A program made the translations under genes and the position numbers. From Sipunculus nudus (Eukaryota > Annelida > Sipuncula > Golfingiida > Sipunculidae), in contig CM049306.1 of NCBI GenBank assembly GCA_026874595.1, forward strand, positions 90,723,642-90,787,641: DNA of 64,000 bases, read 5' to 3'. The notes under the pieces are model-generated. The model saw only the letters and a list, made by a program, of their open reading frames with translations, ran no database searches and was not told the origin of the DNA. Every line of letters begins with the position of its first letter. Within the stretch, counting starts at the first letter, position 1. Below, piece by piece: positions 12,016 to 23,060 of this stretch.

Positions 12016-12871
12016 TTATATAATTTGCACTTGTTGACCATTAACAATCAACCTTCCACGTGTAAATTTCACTTTCTTTCCTTGGTTGAAAGCTTTGTTC
12101 ATAATTGGCAATGCTTTTCTTTTTAGTGCCAGTTCCATTTTAGTAAGATCTTCAACAAACGAACTTTTCCAGTCCGGCCCTCTCCCTTTAGTTTTCTTTA
12201 GTATCTCATTCCTATCATCCCTGCTATAAAATCTTATCATAATGTGTCTGTCTCTATTGTCTTTCCACTGACCTGTGCGATGTACTATTTCTATTTTCTC
12301 ATTTAATACGTCCATTCTGCCGGCTCCTTGTTGCTCTAACTTTTATATAGCTTTCTGTCGTACATTCTCCCCTTTGTTTTCTGTCACTCCTATCACGCGT
12401 ACATTGTACTCTCTGCTGTGTCTCTCTAATGCATTCACGGACTCTTCCATATCATTTCTTAATGTCTTAAGTTCTAAGTCTTTATCCTCTAGCTTACTTT
12501 CAAGTACTTTTAACCTTTTCTTCTAACTTTGACTTTTCCTCCGTCAGATCCTGAACTTGTTTCTGAGTGAGCTCTAAGCTCGCTTGGACTCCTGCTGTCG
12601 CCGTTTTAATTTGCTCACTCAACTCTGTGCGGAGTTTTGTACATTCTTCTTTGTATGCTTCTTTCATACTGTCGGCCACTTTGTTAATGAGATCAGTCAG
12701 GCGTCTCTCCAATGCCCCAGGGTCACCTTGACTCTGTTCTGCCATTGGACTTGGTATAACTGAAAGCTGACCCTACGTTTCTCGTGATAAATAGCCCTCA
12801 ATTGACTCCATTCCTTCACTTTCACTAGGCTTTTCACCTCCTCTGCCCTTTCTTTGACTTTTTGGGGGCAT
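12016..12871 (-). pseudogene. Decayed LINE (L1/Tx1-like) ORF1
   Basis: Reading leftward from an ATG at 12871 gives MPPKSQRKGRGG, then a stop (TAG at 12775-12773), a second in-frame Met at 12745 (MAEQSQGDPGALERR) and an acidic/basic coiled coil (KLEEKVK, LESKLEDKDLELK). A frameshift near 12500 follows, then ALERHSREYNVRVIGV, a TAA at 12345-12343, and a final open part, EIVHRTGQWKDNRDRHIMIRF...YSRDDRNEIL, ending at 12016. The coiled coil followed by an RRM-like part with 'R...R..NVRVIG' and 'DRHIMIRF' is typical of ORF1 of L1-type retroelements, an RNA-binding chaperone. No reverse transcriptase follows on the 3' side, so this is a broken remnant. Confidence 0.75.
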
Positions 12872-13017
12872 AACTTTGTTTGTTCCTATAAATTATTGCT
12901 GGAAATCTCAATTTCTTACCGGAGCCAAATTCAATGCGACCTCCTACTCCATGCCGGTCACGTGACCCCAACACTACATTTATTGATGCATGTATTTTTC
13001 TGTTGTTCAAATAAAAC

Positions 13018-13018
<1 letters not shown>

Positions 13019-13052
<34 letters not shown>
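13019..13052. repeat. (TA)n microsatellite
   Basis: A simple TA tract just upstream of the ORF1 remnant (minus-strand sense). Confidence 0.9.
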
Positions 13053-13288
13053 TATATACATATATATATAGATGAGGGTCCCACGGTTAACATAATAAAC
13101 AATTTGAACTAGATACCTTACGAAATTACATATAATAATTATTATAATTATGCACGAACTTACAATATTTGACATGTTTAGTAGGAGAAAATTTAACAGC
13201 CACGCAGTGTGTTCAAACAAGTTTAAATATGCTTGCTTCCTACTAATTGGGCTTTGTGGAATATCAATATAATTTAGAGAAAAATGTA

Positions 13289-13290
<2 letters not shown>

Positions 13291-13345
<55 letters not shown>
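13291..13345. repeat. (TA)n microsatellite next to an orphan transposon end
   Basis: A TA tract is followed at 13375-13433 by a C-rich segment ending GGATACGCCACTG. The CGCCACTG end matches the termini of the hAT-type MITEs at 26765-27664. I could not find a matching left end, so this is probably a fragment. Confidence 0.6.
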
Positions 13346-13347
<2 letters not shown>

Positions 13348-13708
13348 CATGTCTAAAAGACGGAGAACAGCCCCCTTTCCCGAATTTGGGGCTGCCCCCC
13401 CCCCTCTATTTTCAAATCCTGGATACGCCACTGTCCCGGTACTGTGCACTTTGTTTATGAGACTGTGTGATTATATAGATTTGCTGTAATACTGTTGTTG
13501 TACTGTGTAATGTATTGATTTAGTGTATTGTAATATTAGTGTTGTTTTAAGAATAAATTATAGTTATTTGTTATCTAAATACCCCTGACTTCTTTATTCA
13601 TTCCCCTAGACAATTCACGCTGCCTAGTGTTACAGAATCTGATTTTTTTTTTCTCCATTACAACATTTATGTTCATCACGCATACGTGATCTGTTGGTTC
13701 TATAACAC

Positions 13709-13711
<3 letters not shown>

Positions 13712-13760
<49 letters not shown>
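13712..13760. repeat. (TA)n microsatellite
   Basis: A simple TA tract. Further tracts lie at 14161-14200 and 14370-14414, all between the ORF1 remnant and the lectin gene body. Confidence 0.9.
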
Positions 13761-13762
<2 letters not shown>

Positions 13763-14031
13763 TTTTTATTTTCCTGTCTTTCAAAGACTGACTTATTACA
13801 ACATCTGATCTCTGGGGATGGAACTTTGTCTGTAAGCTATGTCTGGATGAACGTCTGTTTTTTATTTCCTTGGGGTGGGGGGGGGACGAGAAATGAGCGA
13901 CTCCACTGGTCAATTGTACATTTTTCTAGTATATTTCTAACCTGAGGTATCGTAATTCGACTCATATAGTGACATATATTAATCGAACCAATGTGCAAAA
14001 CATTTATCTAAAAAAAATTGTTTACACACAG

Positions 14032-14160
14032 GTTGTCATCTGGATTTTCACTATGGCTTTGGTTGATTCACATGAACATCAGCAAATCAGTACGTACAAT
14101 ATTACGTTTGCAAAATAAAATACAAATAATTATTACACCCCCATATATATATAAATACTT

Positions 14161-14203
<43 letters not shown>

Positions 14204-14380
14204 TACCGTGGGGTCACTTTGCTGGTTCCTAAAAAGTGTGCAAATACACAGATTGGTTTGGGATCTGTCGTAGCTTAGTGATTAAAGCAGCCAACCGGAA
14301 ATCGGACGATGATTAGTTTGATTCCCATCGGCAGTGAAACGACTTTTCTGTGTAATCAAGTTCCATCTATATATATATAA

Positions 14381-14421
<41 letters not shown>

Positions 14422-17400
14422 GAAAACTGCACTATTAGGAGGAATAATCCCTGATGCTGCAGGCCTCGGCGACCCTGGCTCTTAAAAAGCAACAAAGTGA
14501 TGAGACGTTCGGCGGAATGTCAAGCAGTAATGATGGGCTCGTGTCCTAACTTGGACCATATTTAGTTTACGCTTGTCACACTAGTCTAGTCAGAATCCAT
14601 TATAATAACTATGACCTCTCAAAGTAAAATGTGAATCGGGAGATAGTTATTCCTTTACAGTGTTGCTGTATCAACGGCCACTCGAGTCCGAGTTTGGTAA
14701 TGCCTATCGAGTCTAAAACTTAGTACCCGTTGAAGCCTTAGTATGTAAATACGGGAAAAGTGATTCCGTTTTTATACAATGAGGATATAATTTAACATGT
14801 TTTCTTGGAATATTACTTTCTGGCTTTCCACGCCACTGTCATACGGACCTCAGTATGTCAATATTCTAGCGGTGTGAAAACCCTAGTGCATCCGAAATGA
14901 ACTTTATCATGTGTACATAATTCAGCAATACTCGGAGAAAATCCTTCGGAATAACGGTTAGTGAATGGTGTGGAGTACGGATATCTTGCAAGCTAATATA
15001 TGAAGAAAATGTTCAGTATAATAACTGTTAGCTAATTTCAAGAGAACTTTGTTCATTTCAGTCATGCGTGGAAACTTATCAGAACCATTGGATGATGCCC
15101 TGAGTATAGTTACGTGTCCCAGAGGCTACGATGCACACACTTGTCAATGCTCTCTTCCTGCTAAATGTGATGGAAGTTATTTCCATAACGACACATGTGT
15201 AGCAGTGAACGCTTGGGACAACAAAAATGGAACACAGGTAAATATTGAGAACAATATATGTATAAAAGAACGCCTATATATCCGCTTCAATCTGCGGTCG
15301 GGGGGGGGGGGATAGAGCACAGGATGAAAAGCCGACAGGCTGTGAAATCGAATTTTAGCCAAGGGGCAGTGAGATTCTTCATGATGAGCATCCACCCATG
15401 CTGGGCACTCTGAAGGCTCAATGGCAAGGATGTACTCAAGGTGGTGTAATACTCATTAACGAGTGCGCCTTTCGAGAGTTCCTATATGTAATGACCCAGT
15501 AAGGAGGATAGAACCCACAGGTGCGATAGCCTGATTATCGCCAAAATTACAATTGAGATAGACGTGTGCTTTGTACCTCCTTTCCTGCAGTCCGAAACCG
15601 AAATAGGACACTTTATTAAGCCTGCAATTAATGACGGCGATAAAATGGTGCAAAAATACATGTTTATCAATCAAAACGATTTTTCGACCGCTTTTAATGG
15701 AAAATATGTTTTATATAATCAATCTTGTTACATTTATAATACATTATTTCAACACTGTCTTCAGGCAATACTGACCTGTGTTCAGGGTACCAGGGATAGC
15801 AAGCGGTACTTCAACAAGAACCGACGTTTCACAAAAAGAAATCGTCGACCAATATCATGTCCAACTGGTAGCAAAATAGTGAACTGTGCCCACATGGATC
15901 CGTACGTAGAAATGCACGTTTTATGTGTTTGTGTGTGTGTCTGGTTAATAACAGAAGAAAGAATGGCTTGTGTCCCAGGATTACAATATTGTAAAAATCG
16001 AATGAAATACCCGATTTTCCATATATCTGTATTATAACTGAAGGCGGCAGAAGGGGTTGGGATTAGAAGGGGCCGGCGGAAGCCAGGAGATTGAAGACGT
16101 ATAGTTGCAGGTATATTATTAGATGACAGTGGATATCAATTTTGCAACTCTTTACCCTCTAAATGGAATTTGACAAATCTACATATAATATCCCGTGTAT
16201 AATTCCTTCTATCTTTAACTTGTTTCAAATGCGAAACATAAGCCTAAATGATAATGTAACTTGAAGAAAGAACGAGTCATTATAAGTTTCGCATAGTTAT
16301 AAGCAGATATTATCGATTTGGAATAAGTTATTTTAATATCACTGATCCATGCAAAGCCGGGATCAGGGGAGGAGGAGGAGCGAGGGCAACAGAAGGCAAA
16401 CCCCTCCCATGCTAAGCACCTATAGTGTTAACACTGACACATACCCTGGAATCAATACTTTTTATTCGGCTTAAACTTGACTGATAATGAACATTGAGGT
16501 GGAAGGCTGTGGGCCATTCTAAATCTCCCATTTTACAGATGGTCTGACGCTGTTAAAATCGGAAGGAAAGCGTCATTTATTACAGGAAACCAGTGCAGGG
16601 CTGCCGACAGGATATGCAGATACAACGGATGTACGATGCAGGTCAGATGTCAAGGTATGTCTATGATCGTGAAATATTGAACAGTAATGTTAACTGTTCT
16701 TGAAAACAAATCATCACGAAATGATATACAAATGCACATCATATCAACTCTGCTAATACTGAATTAAGTTTACGTGTTCTTTTGGGTCTGCTTTCTCTTA
16801 TTATGTTAAACTGACGCGTTTCTTTTGTGACAGGGTCACATTCAAACTGCATGCTGACTGCTTTCTATCACAAAGAGATGAACGCACTCGTACTATTAAA
16901 AAACCACGTTTTCTATTGCGTACTTATGTACTGCGATTCTATGACGACACTGCATTTTACTATAGACCTCAGCTCTGTCATTGAAGTATACTTGTTATAC
17001 CCTTAATGGAAAATCCATGAATTACAGTAGGATACCCAGAGGCCCACTGCTTTCAACGTTTGAGTTATTATTAGAGAGATTGTCATAACTTAGAATAACA
17101 GGCAATCATGCACGACTCTCAATAATCATGTTCTAGCTACACCTTTTCTGTCCTATATTTATTCGAATACTGTTTTATTATACTTTTCTTTATACTATAA
17201 TTGCTTGCTATTAGTGTGCTAAGGAATCTGCATTAAGTCGGCTGTCAGTCGAATCTGTTTTCGAATCGAGTGTTTTCTTATGTTTTGCTAATGTGATTTC
17301 GTGCGGTAACTCAGTGAATATGTATTTATTTTTGTAATTTTGGATTTTCCCGATGGACCTATCAGGGCTTGCTGGCACTCATATCAGAGTGAAACAAGGC

Positions 17401-18368
17401 CGTTGAGCACGCCTTCTCATTAAACCTGCATAACTCTCTCCCTGGGTGGGGTCCGCCCGTCAAAATATCTCACCGCCTCGGCTGAGATTCGAACTCACGA
17501 TCTCCTAGTTTTGTGTCCAGTGCTCTTTTCCCCTGAGCCACACAAACCGCTGTGTGCAGAGTGCTCATGCATCAGCTGAATTTAGTCAGTCCTGGAAAAA
17601 GTTCTTTACCACATGGCTAACATCATTAGCACAGGCGCTTGAATTGCTATTAGTATAGATTTCGGTTAAATTTGTTCATTTTCTGGTTCATTTCTACGGT
17701 GGCTGATTTAGGACACAGAAAAAAAAATATTTATCTCGTGATCTCGAGATAACATCTCGAGATCTCGACATAGAATTTTGCAAAAAAAAAAAAAAATTAG
17801 GAAGCAAAAAAAAATTTTTAGGAAGCAAAAAAAATTTTAGGAAGCAAAAAAAAAAAAAATTTAGGAAGCAAAAAAAAAAAATTTTAGGAAGCAAAAAAAA
17901 AATTTTAGTCCTAAATCAGCCACCGTACATTTCCTTATAACTAGGCAAATAGGCTGGCAAGAAGCCCCCGTCAGACCCGACAACCATGGCACATCGGTTT
18001 CAGGCTAAATTTGGAGTACATGCATGATTTGCTGAACCATTGATACGTCAGCGTCATCTGATGACTCGTGTAGTAGACATACCAACCAATCAGAAAGTGC
18101 GTCCTCGGTTGCTATGCCATGGCAACAGGAAAGCATTGAAACATTCCTTTGTCAGAACGTTTGGTTATTTTAATATGGACTCAGAAAAGCTGAATAATAT
18201 GTTCCCTGGTCTAGATTTTCTACAATGTTACTAGATTTTTTTTTTGCAGAGAAAAAGAATTTAGACAAAAGAGGAGCCTTTTCCTGTAGCCAGCCCGGAA
18301 TACCTTCTTCCTCATTTCAGTGTCGCAGTAAGTCCATTTTTAATATTTCTTATATGCACCACACAAAT

Positions 18369-18407
<39 letters not shown>

Positions 18408-20464
18408 ATTGTATATATATTCAAATAAATATAAATAGATATTTTCGTTATATATAAAATATGGCTGTACTAAACGTATGCAAAATCTTTTGCATTTTTG
18501 ATTTCAGATTTAAAATCCTGATAATATTTTACTTTCGAAAACACGTTTTATTTTGTTGAAACGAACTCAAATTAGTGTTAATCAAAGTTTAAACCCTGTT
18601 TTCAAGGTCCAGGAGGAACAATTACAATTTCATCTACTGCATACAAAATGACACAAACATGCCTCATGCATTCATGCAATGAAAGAAGTATACTAACAAA
18701 ATATTATTGTCTGAATTCGGTGCTCTTTCATGGTGTTCCAAGGCCACCATGTCGCTTGACACCACCCAGTGTCTCAAGGCCACCATTCGCGATAGTAATC
18801 TGCCACCTGCGGTTAGTTCACTGAAACTACAAGATGTCGCATTGTGTAGTTTCGTATGCAGATTTTCGTAGGAACTTATTAACACCTTTTAAATGAAAAT
18901 AGTTATGCATTCATAACAATACGAACCCGGTAAATACTAGAATACGGTCACACATGACGAGATAACCCTTGACGGACCTTGATATGCTATATTTACTTAT
19001 TTGGAAGATGGTGAGATAAGGGCGTGCACAAGAGGAGAATCTCGGGAGAGGAATGCAAGGCTTTATGTCAGAGACAAACTTCCCCTAGCTGCGGTGGAAC
19101 TATTCTAGAGAAACATGCTTGTGTTCTGCTGAAATATTCGACCACGCACGAGCCACCAAACCATACAGCCTGTATGTCAAAGACAGTGCACAACACAGGT
19201 ACCATCAATGTCAATTTACCTTCTTAACAGACAAACCCTGAATATTAAATCAAAATACCAGAACAAAACTTTAAAGGTATAGCTCAACTTAATAATATGC
19301 CTATATTCAATTTATATGTATGTATTAAATACTTCCACTTGTTTCACAGTCGACCAAAGGAAAAGAACTATGGTTTGATCAAGTAATTGATTAATTGATT
19401 AGCCATGGTAGTTATTTAACGGACAAATGAACATATTTATAACACAATATGCTTCTAGTAGACGAAACCTCGGACCAAGATCAAGGACAAGATCCGCGAT
19501 GTCCTGAAAAATATGGGAAATATTTTGCAAATGGAAAAAATTTAAAGAATGGAAGGTCTGTCGGATCATGCTACAGGATGACTAATTTCCAAGGAAACTG
19601 GTCAAGAGTCAGACGTCGGTGTATTGAAACCAGAGGGGATCTCGTAAGCATCGAAACCCAAGAAGAACAAAACCATATTGCTGGAATACAGCAAATCTGT
19701 GAGTCAGAAACAAAATCATATTTTGTACATAGGATTAATTACGTATGGTCCGATGGGTCTTTGGCTTATTGCTTTTATGCATAGATGGACGCTTTGAACA
19801 TAATAAACTAGTTGCAGATGACTTAGTAGACTTACATATATCGAAATGATAATATTTTGATGCAAAACAGATCAAAATCAAATCAAACAGTATTGCTAAT
19901 GCAAAATTAAATTTGGAAGGTGGTTGTACAAATATCTGACGGAACAGCCAATTACCAGTCACTGGCTTCCACCGATATGTTGATAAACTTGTTCTTGTGG
20001 CCACAGTCTTCTGTTATTCTATCCAGATCCTGACATTTTGATTCATCGCTACTGGACCTCCGGGATGAGGGTGATGAGAAGCAAGGTAGGCAGGAAGAAC
20101 GAGAAATAAACCCGATTTATCACATCTATATTCAATTTTTTTAATTCATCTCGTTTAATCTATGATAATTTCGTGTAATTCCAATGAATATTGTATATGG
20201 GACTCTGCAGTAGCTACTTTGTCGTTACAGCTGAATCATGTCATCATGGCCCCTTGGGATTTAGAAGAAATAGGGCAAGGAAAATGGAAATGGGAGGGAA
20301 CCGGAAACCCGATCAACTACACTAATTGGTACCCAGGGAAACCGAGTGCTAAATGGAGCGGGAGACGCCACATCGCGCTTAGAAAATCTGCACCTAGACA
20401 GTGGGAGGATTCTGAACATGCTGCGGCCTATATTGGCATTTGCGAAACGGATGCGCTTTACTGA
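14032..20464 (+). CDS. Secreted protein: signal peptide, two PCSK9-C-terminal-like Cys-rich repeats, PAN-like segment, C-type lectin domain; 8 exons
   Basis: Phase-consistent exons: 14032-14089, 15062-15237, 15765-15901, 16539-16654, 18250-18327, 19016-19198, 19459-19698 and 20211-20464 (stop TGA), about 413 residues. The first visible exon encodes VVIWIFTMALVDSHE, a signal-peptide core; its start codon must be further upstream. Exon 2 into exon 3 encodes TCPRGYDAHTCQC, CDGS and ILTCV. Exons 3-4 encode ISCPTGSKIVNC to CTMQVRC. Both follow the CPxGY...C...C...C spacing of the resistin-like repeats in the PCSK9 C-terminus. Exon 19016-19198 (ISGEECKALC, CVLL) resembles a PAN/apple module. The last two exons are a CTLD: GSCYRM, RRRC, DLVSIETQEEQ, GKWKWEGTG, NWYPGKPS, WEDSE and ICETD. 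The EPN/QPD calcium-sugar motif is absent (GKPS), so sugar specificity is unclear. An extra possible cassette exon at 18607-18730 is not included. AATAAA occurs at 21145-21150. Confidence 0.72.
14255..14345 (+). repeat. tRNA-derived SINE-like copy
   Basis: A box-A-like stretch (TAGCTTAGTGATTAAAGCA at 14271) and a box-B-like stretch (TAGTTTGATTCCCATC at about 14314) are spaced as in a tRNA promoter, with no cloverleaf good enough for a functional tRNA. The copy lies in the first visible intron of the lectin gene. Confidence 0.55.
17355..17560 (-). repeat. tRNA-derived SINE, minus orientation
   Basis: On the minus strand the head reads GTGTGGCTCAGGGGAAAAGA (box A) and then GTGAGTTCGAATCTCAGCC (box B). 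A tail with GCAGGTTTAATGAGAAGG and GTTTCACTCTGATATGAG follows. A diverged copy of the same tail and head occurs at 22795-23060, which makes this a SINE family rather than a tRNA gene. It lies in the intron before exon 18250. Confidence 0.75.
17697..17925. mobile_element. Tc1/mariner-like MITE with TA target duplication
   Basis: CGGTGGCTGATTTAGGAC at 17697-17714 is exactly inverted at 17908-17925, and TA flanks both ends (17695-17696 and 17926-17927). The interior holds a palindromic TCTCGAGAT cluster near 17732-17770 and five units of an AGGAAGC-poly(A)-ATTTT motif of about 20-25 bp. A TA target duplication is characteristic of Tc1/mariner elements. It is non-autonomous and lies in an intron of the lectin gene. 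Confidence 0.8.
18366..18410. repeat. (TA)n microsatellite
   Basis: A simple TA tract in the intron downstream of exon 18250-18327. Confidence 0.9.
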
Positions 20465-20468
20465 CGAC

Positions 20469-20490
20469 CCCCCCCCCCCCCCCCCCCCAT
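20469..20490. repeat. Poly-C run
   Basis: About 22 nearly consecutive C residues begin five bases after the lectin gene stop codon, so they would lie at the start of the 3' UTR. The length is likely unstable in the genome and in assembly. Confidence 0.85.
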
Positions 20491-20569
20491 TCGTGCGGAC
20501 CCCGTTGTTATACACTAAATTGTTCAAATCTCCCTCTCTTAAACAGCTTCTTTTTCCGGGATGCACCAC

Positions 20570-20690
20570 CGGGCGCTAGCAGAGGGCCAAGAATTGTAAT
20601 CAGACCAATGAGAACGGAAATCGCATTTTGCATCCAATTCAAAACTTTACACTTTCATGAACTGTTATTCCATGCTGACTGGTAATAGTG
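20570..20690 (+). repeat. Dispersed repeat copy A
   Basis: The copy contains GCCAAGAATTGTAATCAGAC, CAATGAGAACG and TTTTGCATCCAATTCAAA. Related copies lie at 32830-32950 and 44395-44490, with an inverted one at 44570-44665. The pair of inverted copies at 44.4-44.7 kb suggests a foldback-like structure. The family is not recognised. Confidence 0.65.
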
Positions 20691-21811
20691 ATGTTATTTT
20701 GCTTTTCCTCTGAAGTTCTTTCAGGCATGTTGCAGGGAAACTCTCAGCTCTAAGTTTACCGAGCAATATGCGGGTATATGCGTCGTCGTCATAATATAAT
20801 GGACGTTTCATAGCAGGGATAAAGCAGAACAAAATATAAGACTGGCTCAGTTCTATCAAGCTATATTGAGGGGATGATTTAGTGCTTGCTTTTCAATATG
20901 TGTTGTTTGATTATTTTAGCATACAAGGCTTTAAAGTTATAGGCATGTCCATGTCTGTACTGTTGTTATATATGTATTGTAAATACTGAAAACGAAAAAA
21001 ATATAAAGCAGAACTTGAATAGCAAGAAAGTGATTTCCATGTCATAAAAGTGATTTATCTATACAACCAGTCAGTCTATTTAGGCGTTGTTTTATCAAAT
21101 ATGATTTGTAATTGTCTTCGATCTTGCAATGTTTTGTTTCTGAAAATAAATACACTGACCTCGTACTTGGAACAAAGATATTTTACTGATTGACTTTTAT
21201 CAAAATATATCCTTAATCATATATAAGTTGATAGCGAAACTGTGAGCTTATCCGGTGGTGTGGCGTCGTCCATCGTCTGTCGTCCGTATATTAACCAAAA
21301 CTATCTAAAAACCGACAGGAGCTATCATCACCAAATATTATGCAAAAAAACTGTCATCTTAAAAACACGATCGTATTTTGCTTATTTTTTGCTATCTGCA
21401 TTTACTTATATATTAATGGGGAAACGCTTAAACCCCTTTAAAATTCTTCTCCGAAACTTTCCTGCCAAATTGTTCAGTATTTCTCAGAAATAATCCCTGA
21501 ATCAATTTCTCTCAAGCTTGTTCGAATGGTTCCAGTTTGTTGAATTTTGGCCGAGTTACAGGAAGCTGAACGTAGTCATTTGGCCTAAAAAAGGATACTA
21601 AAATTACAATTTCAGAAACGGCTGGAGCTATCATTACCAAATTTTATGCAAATTCTGGTCACATGACTCTTTTTTGAAATTGAGGTATTTGCGGTGTCTG
21701 GGTGCTCAAATTCATATTTTTGGCCCATTACACAAATAATAAGCCTATCATGTCATCATGACCTGGTTAAGTTTATAGGGAGATTATTTTCCAGAACCTA
21801 CATGTATCTCA

Positions 21812-21850
21812 CTGTATCTCACTGGGCTGTCGCAACCCAGTGAGATACAG
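21812..21850. repeat. 15-bp perfect hairpin
   Basis: CTGTATCTCACTGGG at 21812-21826 is inverted exactly at 21836-21850 around a 9-base loop. A degenerate left arm recurs near 22436 (TGTATCTCACTTGGCTG). This is probably a conserved piece of the dispersed repeat. Confidence 0.7.
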
Positions 21851-22155
21851 CCTTTAGAATCTTCTTACCTAACGTCTTTGGAAAAATTAAATTTGCCCAC
21901 CATGATCTACATTGTGCGACCTAAAGGAAAAATATGTCATATGAGCACCCTGAATGAGAGATGGGCTCAAAACGTATCTGTTACGACTAGCATCTTCTAA
22001 CCCAACATCCAAGGAAGTTCTATGCAAATAGCTCTTGAAACCTGATTTTGAGCACCCAGACAGTCAGACGGGCACAAAATGTATCCGTATGGCCTAGATC
22101 TTTTAATGTAACATTTAGGGAGGTACTGCGCAAATGTAGGTGTAAACCTGAAATT

Positions 22156-22170
22156 AGGTCACTGTGACCT
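22156..22170. promoter_or_regulatory. Perfect estrogen-response-element-like palindrome
   Basis: AGGTCACTGTGACCT is an inverted repeat of AGGTCA with a 3-base spacer, the consensus ERE arrangement. It lies inside a dispersed repeat, and related perfect copies are at 31103-31117 and 31387-31401. Confidence 0.4.
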
Positions 22171-22794
22171 TTATTCTGCGAACTATAGGAAAAAAAGTCA
22201 TTGAGTACCATGAATGTCAGATGAGCACAAATCATATCTTTTAGGCCGAGAATCTTCTAACGCAACATCCATGTAGGTTCTGGAAAAAAAATCCTTTACA
22301 AAAATTGAAACTAGCTCATGATGACTTGAAATTAAGTGAAGGTGACCTATATTCTACGACCTACGGCCCAAAACATTATTTTAAGCACCCAGACAGTCAG
22401 ACGAGGCACAAATTGTATAGAATCTGCTTCAGCCTGTATCTCACTTGGCTGTGACAGCTTTACGACAAATTGCGAAAACATTCGCCAGAGGGTCTCAAAG
22501 TGATTCGCAAAGTGTTGCTAACTTGTCACACAAGTTTTAAACATGTTTAAAAAAATCGCAAAATAAAAGTTCTCGCATAACAGTCGCAGAGGCGTCGCTT
22601 GTGTCTCAATCCCGTCTCAAACATGTCTTGAACTGTTTCGAAGGAGATTTTCCCAGGACCTGGATGTATACAGTTAGATGTTTTTAGGTCTGACGGTTAC
22701 GGTTTGTGCCCTGTTACTTAATGCTACCTTAATCGGTTCAGATTCGGGTTCAGACTACATGACAGAGGGCAGTAGTACCTGCTTCCTCATATTT

Positions 22795-23060
22795 ATATCA
22801 TGGTGTTAACCAGGTTCGGTGTCAAGCGCACCTGCGAGCACTGGGTAAGTAACCATTCCCGTTTCACCGAAAAACCACCGATTGCTCGTTTGTGAGTGAA
22901 ACAAAGGTGTACGGCACAGCCTTTCCCATTATGCCTGCATAAAGCTCGCCATGGGTTTGGGCCTGATATAGATAAAAAAACCCACCCTTCTCTGATATTG
23001 GATATCACCAAGAAAACCCAGTTTTGAGTCCTGTGCTCTATTCCTATACCACAACCGGTA
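22795..23060 (-). repeat. Diverged copy of the tRNA-derived SINE
   Basis: The copy shares GTGAAACAAAGGTGTACGGC, CATTATGCCTGCATAAAGCTC, GCCATGGGTT and the trailing 'tttTGAGTCCTGTGCTCTATT' order with the SINE at 17355-17560. Box B is degraded. Confidence 0.6.

Larger units (their letters stand above)
21240..22720. repeat. Composite dispersed repeat region
   Basis: The first part (21500-21680: TGGTTCCAGTTTGTTGAA, GGCTGGAGCTATCATTACC) is the inverse of sequence at 47160-47300. The second part holds diverged units with GGGTGCTCAAAATTC, AGGTCAC..TGACCT, TTTCAGG and GATTTG blocks, as in 30870-32170 and 55000-55700. No gene was found in 20.7-29 kb apart from these families. Confidence 0.65.

Noticed and set aside
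13422-13433. Another complete hAT-type MITE ending GATACGCCACTG
   Set aside because: Only one end was found and no 8-bp duplication could be paired.
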